Shown one piece after another: positions 5,726 through 9,012 of a stretch of 9,012 nt of DNA. Position 1 is the stretch's first letter; every line of letters starts with the position of its first letter. Source of the DNA: Treponema sp. (GTDB taxonomy: Bacteria > Spirochaetota > Spirochaetia > Treponematales > Breznakiellaceae); contig JAIRNB010000083.1 in NCBI GenBank assembly GCA_031258265.1, positions 1 to 9,012 on the forward strand. Reading direction: 5' to 3'. A program made the position numbers and the translations under genes. Below the pieces are notes generated by a model. That model was given only the letters and a program-made list of their open reading frames with translations. It was not told the origin of the DNA and did not search any database.

Positions 5726-5776
5726 TTCGGAAAATGACAGCGCGGGGTAAAACTAATTTGGGCCATCGAGGACTTG
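5726..5776 (-). repeat. 51-bp direct repeat, proximal copy (overlaps intact tRNA 3' end)
   Basis: Identical to 5511-5561. On the minus strand it covers the last 18 nt of the intact tRNA-Ile2 and 33 nt of 3' flank. A tRNA 3' end duplicated downstream of the complete gene is the layout left by integrative elements that use tRNA genes as attachment sites, though tandem duplication would give the same repeats. Confidence 0.9.
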
Positions 5777-5832
5777 AACCTCGGACCAAGAGATTATGAG
5801 TCTCCTGCTCTAACCAACTGAGCTAATGGCCC
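5759..5832 (-). tRNA. ileX: tRNA-Ile2 (anticodon CAU, lysidine-type)
   Basis: A 74-nt tRNA folds cleanly on the minus strand. It has a perfect 7-bp acceptor stem (GGGCCAT/ATGGCCC), D arm, anticodon stem GGAGA/TCTCT with loop CTCATAA, T-stem CGAGG/CCTCG with loop TTCAAGT, and discriminator A. The anticodon is CAU. The core GACTCATAATC followed by CTTGGTC closely matches bacterial minor tRNA-Ile2, whose C34 is changed to lysidine by TilS to read AUA. Elongator tRNA-Met is the alternative. CCA is not encoded and must be added by the nucleotidyltransferase. The last 18 nt are duplicated at 5544-5561. Confidence 0.88.
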
Positions 5833-5838
5833 GTAATT

Positions 5839-5868
5839 TTCTTCTATGACTACTTCTTCTATGACTAC
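5839..5868. repeat. Perfect 15-bp tandem duplication upstream of the tRNA
   Basis: TTCTTCTATGACTAC occurs twice with no gap (5839-5853 and 5854-5868), beginning 7 bp from the 5' end of the tRNA gene. It lies in the leader or promoter region, so it alters the spacing between any upstream promoter and the tRNA. A weak TATACC -10 candidate (5876 to 5871, minus strand) lies just upstream. Confidence 0.9.
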
Positions 5869-5923
5869 AAGGTATAAAAACCGTCATTTAAATTTAAGAA
5901 AGCCGGACAAACAGAGCTTACCG

Positions 5924-5958
5924 GGCACGTTTTGCTTGCCAGGCAAGCAAAACGTGCC
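5924..5958. repeat. 35-bp perfect palindrome (17-bp arms, 1-nt centre)
   Basis: GGCACGTTTTGCTTGCC (5924-5940) and its exact complement (5942-5958) flank a single A. As RNA it makes a very stable hairpin whichever strand is transcribed. No T-run follows on either strand, so it is not an ordinary intrinsic terminator. It lies between the M20D hydrolase gene and the tRNA. The rest of the 5833-6155 gap holds the tandem repeat, the minus-strand promoter and no credible gene. Confidence 0.9.
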
Positions 5959-6024
5959 TTCCAGACACTGAAGTTTTGGAAAAGCCCTGGATTTATGTTA
6001 ATACCCGGTCCCTAAGAACGTAAC

Positions 6025-6053
6025 CTTATACCCCGGAGAGATAAAAAAGTCAA
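6025..6053 (-). promoter_or_regulatory. Candidate promoter reading towards tRNA-Ile2
   Basis: On the minus strand TTGACT (6053 to 6048) and TATAAG (6030 to 6025) are separated by exactly 17 bp. Transcription would start near 6018, run through the 35-bp palindrome and the tandem repeat, and reach the tRNA about 185 nt later. It could therefore make a long tRNA precursor, or a short hairpin RNA if transcription stops early. Confidence 0.5.
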
Positions 6054-6155
6054 TTGCAGATCGGCCCCACAGATCGCGACGCGTGCGCGGAACCGGGTCC
6101 AGACTGTTTTTCCGGTATCAGGAGCCTGGGAGTTTACTGCGCTTTGCGCTTAAAA

Positions 6156-7316
6156 TCATTTCGCCCTGTCGGTCAGGCAGTCCATGGCTACCTGGATATA
6201 CCAGGCAACCCCTGTTTTGAAACATTCCTCATCAACAATAAAATAATCACTGTGGTTGGGGTATTTACCCCCGCTTCCAAGGCCGACAAAGCCCCCCTTG
6301 CTGTGAACCGTGTACTCGGCGAAATCCTCCGCCCCCATCATCTTTTCCAGCGGCCCGGTTTTCCCCGGTTCAGGGGCAACTTTTTCCGCGGCCGATCTGG
6401 TGTACTTTACCGCTTCAGGATCGTTTACCAGCACTTCGGTCAACATCTGGTAATCAACTTCCGCGGTACAGCGGTAGGCTTCGGCGGTTTTTTTTGCTAT
6501 CCGTTCCACAATCCCCGGCAGCCGGTTGTGCAGATCCCTGTCGAAAGAACGCACGGTCCCTTCCATTTCCGCTTCCCCCGCCACAATGTTAAAACGCGAC
6601 CCGGAAGTAAGTTTGCCTATGGTGACCACCAGCGGCTGGGAGGGGCTGGCCTCCCGGCTGACAATACTCTGGAGGTTCATGACGATAGCGGAAGCCGCCA
6701 GCAGGGCGTCGGCCCCTTTATCGGGCATGGCGCCATGGGTGGCGGCGCCTTTAACGGTGATCTTCAGCACATCCGCCGCCGCCGCGCTGGGACCTTCGGC
6801 CACGGCGATCATTGAAGAAGGCATCTGTCCCATGATGTGAAGACCGAATATAAAGTCCACACCCTGGAGGACCCCCTGTTCAATCACCTTTTTCGCGCCC
6901 TGGGCGATCTCTTCGGCGGGCTGAAAGATAACCTTAATCGTACCGGGAATCTCCGCCCGGTTTTCATAGAGCGCCTTGGCGGCCCCTAAAAGCATGGATG
7001 TATGGGTATCGTGGCCGCAGGCGTGCATAAAGCCGGGGTTTTCACTTGAAAATTCAACGCCGCTTTTTTCGGTGATGCTCAATGCGTCAAGATCGGCCCG
7101 CAAGGCTATGGTAATACCCGGCTTTCCCCCGGCGATGATTCCCACCACACCGGTGGGCTGTAATCTCTGATAGGGAAGGCCGATAGTATCCAGGGCTTCG
7201 GCAATTTTCCCGGTGGTCCTGACTTCCTCAAGACTTGCCTCCGGATGGCGGTGGAGATCGTGGCGGAAATCCACTACATATTGAAAATTTTCAAGGGCTA
7301 GTTTTTTGCTGTCCAT
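6156..7316 (-). CDS. M20D family metallo-amidohydrolase (N-acyl-amino-acid / IAA-amino-acid hydrolase type)
   Basis: A cytoplasmic two-metal hydrolase of 386 residues, the normal length for M20D. The family cleaves N-acyl or aminoacyl amide bonds, for example hippurate, N-acetyl amino acids and auxin conjugates. Seen: RHDLHRHPE (18-26) near the N-terminus; LRADLDAL (72-79); MHACGHDTH (97-105), with Cys100 and His102 as metal ligands; FQPAEE (131-136), with Glu136; GLH with His160; and a late histidine (His355) in NHSDYF. The central part (about 175-290) is the lid/dimerisation domain, containing GAATHGAMPDKG. There is no signal peptide. It is the second gene of an operon: the upstream carrier gene stops 9 bp before this ATG, and that stop codon overlaps the AGGAAGGG ribosome binding site, suggesting translational coupling. 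The exact substrate cannot be told. Confidence 0.9.
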   Translation of the reverse strand: MDSKKLALENFQYVVDFRHDLHRHPEASLEEVRTTGKIAEALDTIGLPYQRLQPTGVVGIIAGGKPGITIALRADLDALSITEKSGVEFSSENPGFMHACGHDTHTSMLLGAAKALYENRAEIPGTIKVIFQPAEEIAQGAKKVIEQGVLQGVDFIFGLHIMGQMPSSMIAVAEGPSAAAADVLKITVKGAATHGAMPDKGADALLAASAIVMNLQSIVSREASPSQPLVVTIGKLTSGSRFNIVAGEAEMEGTVRSFDRDLHNRLPGIVERIAKKTAEAYRCTAEVDYQMLTEVLVNDPEAVKYTRSAAEKVAPEPGKTGPLEKMMGAEDFAEYTVHSKGGFVGLGSGGKYPNHSDYFIVDEECFKTGVAWYIQVAMDCLTDRAK

Positions 7317-7325
7317 TTTCCCTTC

Positions 7326-8519
7326 CTAAAGTTTACCCATGAGTATACCGGCGATAACTACCGATACGATGGTTACCGAGGTGAATCCCCCGACCAGCAT
7401 CTTGGGCATGATATGGGATGAAATCACCCGCCGGGCGTCCTTGTCGCTGGAGACTCCCTCCACCGCTTCATTGGTAAGCATTACGTTAATCGGGAATCCG
7501 TAAAACGCGGTCAGAATGATACTGTAGCACATTGCAAAGGTATTTGACTTGAATATTTTACTGGCAATAAAAGCCATAAGCGCCATAGCCAAGGCGGCGA
7601 TTACCACAAAACCAGCGCAGTACCAGGCTACTGTCCAGAACATATTCGGGGTTGCCATGTTGAGGGAACCAAAAAGATAGATCAACAGTATGTTGAGCAG
7701 GAGGCCGTAGGAGTTAGACTGGCTAAGGGCGTCCTTTTCCAGCATTTTAAATTCACTGGCGACAAAGCCAAGGACCAGACACCATACATAACGGGAGACG
7801 GTAAATTTCCCCCCGGTCACTTTGGAAATTCCCAGTTCAACCCAATAGGATAAAAGGGCCACCACGGTAAGTTTAAGCAGGATGAATGACGCGCTTTTCA
7901 GTTTGGTAAAAACACTGCCGGCCTTTTCAGCCGCCTCATCACCGGTTTTTTCACCGGCGAGTTTACCTTCCGTGTAAAGCTTATTGAGCCGCTTCGCTTC
8001 ACGGCTCAGGAAAAAACTGGTCAGCGGGTAGCCGAAAATACCCTGCATGACAAAACAGATCAGGGCGATAAGGGCGGCCATTTCCAATCCCTTCGCGGAG
8101 GCGGCCTGCTGCATCATGGCGGTGGCAATGACTCCGCCGGCCAGGGGCGGCGCGGCGGCTATGGCGTTCTGCCAGCCGAAAATCTTCGCGCTCAGGGTAA
8201 GGGTTATACCGCAAATACCGGCCAAACCAAGCAGGTTGATAATGATGGTACGCCACTGGGACTGCATCTCTTTCCTGCTTATCAACGTGGAAAGATTGAT
8301 TACCAGCAGCATCGCCGAAAGGGCATAAAGCTGGGCGTTAATACCGGTACGGGCCACAATATCCTTTGGAAATATGGTCCAGAAACCGGCTAACATCAGG
8401 AAGGTGATAACCAGCGCGCTGGGGACTTTTCCCCTGGTAATCCGGCTGATCACTTCCCCCACGACAAGCACCACAAACATGATAAGCAGCGCCCCAAGCT
8501 GTGAAAGATTTTCCAACAT
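7326..8519 (-). CDS. Polytopic inner-membrane carrier of unrecognised family
   Basis: 397 residues and strongly hydrophobic, with about 11-12 membrane segments (roughly 8-24, 32-50, 60-80, 90-112, 145-171, 211-231, 242-257, 270-290, 294-322, 329-348, 374-394). A charged cytoplasmic loop (172-208) splits it into two halves. Each half has a Gly/Pro/Ser-rich stretch that could be a re-entrant substrate loop: APPLAGGVIATAMM (123-136) and FYGFPINVML (339-348). That layout recalls inverted-repeat secondary transporters such as the GltS-like and ion-transporter superfamilies, but I do not recognise the family. GGAGG (8526-8530) lies 6 nt before the ATG. It is first in an operon with an M20D amidohydrolase, so import of an amide-linked amino-acid conjugate or short peptide is the likeliest role. 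This is inference from context, as with AbgT beside AbgA/AbgB. Confidence 0.75.
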   Translation of the reverse strand: MLENLSQLGALLIMFVVLVVGEVISRITRGKVPSALVITFLMLAGFWTIFPKDIVARTGINAQLYALSAMLLVINLSTLISRKEMQSQWRTIIINLLGLAGICGITLTLSAKIFGWQNAIAAAPPLAGGVIATAMMQQAASAKGLEMAALIALICFVMQGIFGYPLTSFFLSREAKRLNKLYTEGKLAGEKTGDEAAEKAGSVFTKLKSASFILLKLTVVALLSYWVELGISKVTGGKFTVSRYVWCLVLGFVASEFKMLEKDALSQSNSYGLLLNILLIYLFGSLNMATPNMFWTVAWYCAGFVVIAALAMALMAFIASKIFKSNTFAMCYSIILTAFYGFPINVMLTNEAVEGVSSDKDARRVISSHIMPKMLVGGFTSVTIVSVVIAGILMGKL

Positions 8520-8530
8520 GACATTCCTCC

Positions 8531-8839
8531 AAATGAATCTATTTCGATACGGAACCGGGTATGCGTATCACACTATACAGTCTCCGGCTCTTGTTCCAGC
8601 TCAAACCTGTGGTTTGGGCCGCGGCCGCCCTGCCCCCAGCCGGGGCGCATTTTTCAATTTGGACCGGCGGCGCTATGCGGTGCCGCATTTGTTAATATAC
8701 AGCCTGCCGGCGGGGGGCGAAGTAATTGCCCCGTTAAGGGGCGTTGAGAGAAAAAATGTAACACCCGCCCGGCGCACGGCAACTGTATTTATCCCGGCCA
8801 AATGCAAGCCCGTCTTTAGGCGGGCGGGCGCGCCGCGGG
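8531..8839. other. Hairpin-rich intergenic region upstream of the transporter operon
   Basis: No credible gene is seen. On the minus strand, -10 candidates are TATAGT (8577 to 8572) and TATATT (8699 to 8694), both with weak -35 boxes, so the operon promoter is uncertain. Several short hairpins crowd the region: AAACC/GGTTT (8604-8616), ATGCGG/CCGCAT (8674-8687), GCCCC/GGGGC (8728-8742) and GCCCGT/GCGGGC (8808-8825). The 13-mer CAGCCGGGGCGCA (8637-8649) is shared with 2829-2841. Confidence 0.6.
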
Positions 8840-9012
8840 GCCGGCTGTGGTAAATGTTTAGGTTTTTGCTGCGCAAAAACCTAAAGCCCAAAAATGGCAT
8901 GGATGCCATTTTTGGGCAGCGCAAGGGATAGAGCGGAAATACCGGAAGCCCCCGTCAGGGGGCTGAGGAATTGCAGCGATAGCCCGGTTTTTTGCGATAG
9001 CAAAAAATGCGC
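8840..9012 (+). repeat. Structured intergenic repeat, copy 2 (runs to window end)
   Basis: The same element as 166-332, in opposite orientation and read here on the plus strand. In order it has the GCCGGCTGTG block (8840-8849), a TAGGTTTTTGC hairpin with an 11-bp stem (8859-8883), the shared 15-bp-stem hairpin (8886-8917), then the junction closed by GCGCA (8919-8923) and TGCGC (9008-9012). The long helix is GGGATAGAGCGGAAAT (8925-8940) with ATTGCAGCGATAGCCC (8970-8985), each one base shorter than in copy 1. The apical hairpin (8947-8964, 7-bp stem) and side hairpin (8988-9007, 8-bp stem) have sequences unrelated to those of copy 1 but pair perfectly. The element may continue beyond the window. 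Confidence 0.85.

Noticed and set aside
5759..5832. Assignment of the CAU tRNA as initiator tRNA-fMet.
   Set aside because: The acceptor stem starts with a G-C pair and the anticodon stem lacks the three consecutive G-C pairs of initiators. The core matches minor tRNA-Ile2 best.
166..9012. Inverted copies of the structured repeat at both ends, suggesting a composite transposon spanning the window.
   Set aside because: The enclosed genes are mostly housekeeping, no transposase is present, and the copies are diverged and embedded in different intergenic settings. They look like independent dispersed repeats.

Overview
The window comes from a GC-rich bacterial chromosome carrying ordinary housekeeping genes (birA, era, a ThrH-like phosphatase and a tRNA) alongside two kinds of highly structured intergenic repeat. 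No gene fixes the species. The tRNA has no encoded CCA, several starts look leaderless, and a palindrome-rich repeat reads out as a MASMPFLGF peptide. My unverified impression is a GC-rich spirochaete such as a termite-gut Treponema.

Left part (1-2779). The minus strand holds the first 20 codons of an ABC-transporter ATPase with a good promoter. Next comes copy 1 of a structured repeat (166-332), then birA (biotin-protein ligase, minus). birA diverges from a thrH-like HAD phosphatase gene across only 46 bp. Each of these two genes has a -10-like hexamer exactly 7 nt before its ATG, which is the pattern expected of leaderless transcripts. thrH converges on era and their stop codons share one TTAA.

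Middle (2780-5488). A metal-resistance operon reads on the plus strand: a strong promoter, a doubled inverted-repeat operator, a CadC-type ArsR/SmtB repressor, and a Zn/Cd/Pb P1B-type ATPase. The repressor should sense metal and release the operator so that the pump is made.

Structured region (5489-6155). A tRNA-Ile2 (CAU) gene lies on the minus strand. Its last 18 nt plus 33 nt of 3' flank are duplicated exactly, 215 bp away. Between the copies sits a 164-bp three-way-junction element that carries an inverted piece of the tRNA T-arm. Upstream of the tRNA are a 15-bp tandem duplication, a 35-bp perfect palindrome and a TTGACT-17-TATAAG promoter.

Right part (6156-9012). A two-gene minus-strand operon encodes an uncharacterised polytopic carrier followed 9 bp later by an M20D amidohydrolase. 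This is probably an uptake-and-hydrolysis pair for N-acylated or peptide-linked amino acids. Upstream is a hairpin-rich 320-bp region, then copy 2 of the structured repeat in opposite orientation, running to the end of the window.

The most interesting signal is the structured repeat. The two copies keep the same fold: a closing stem, a long helix mixing Watson-Crick and G.A pairs, and two side hairpins. The hairpin sequences are completely different, however, and one opposed base pair of the G.A helix has been lost from both sides at once.
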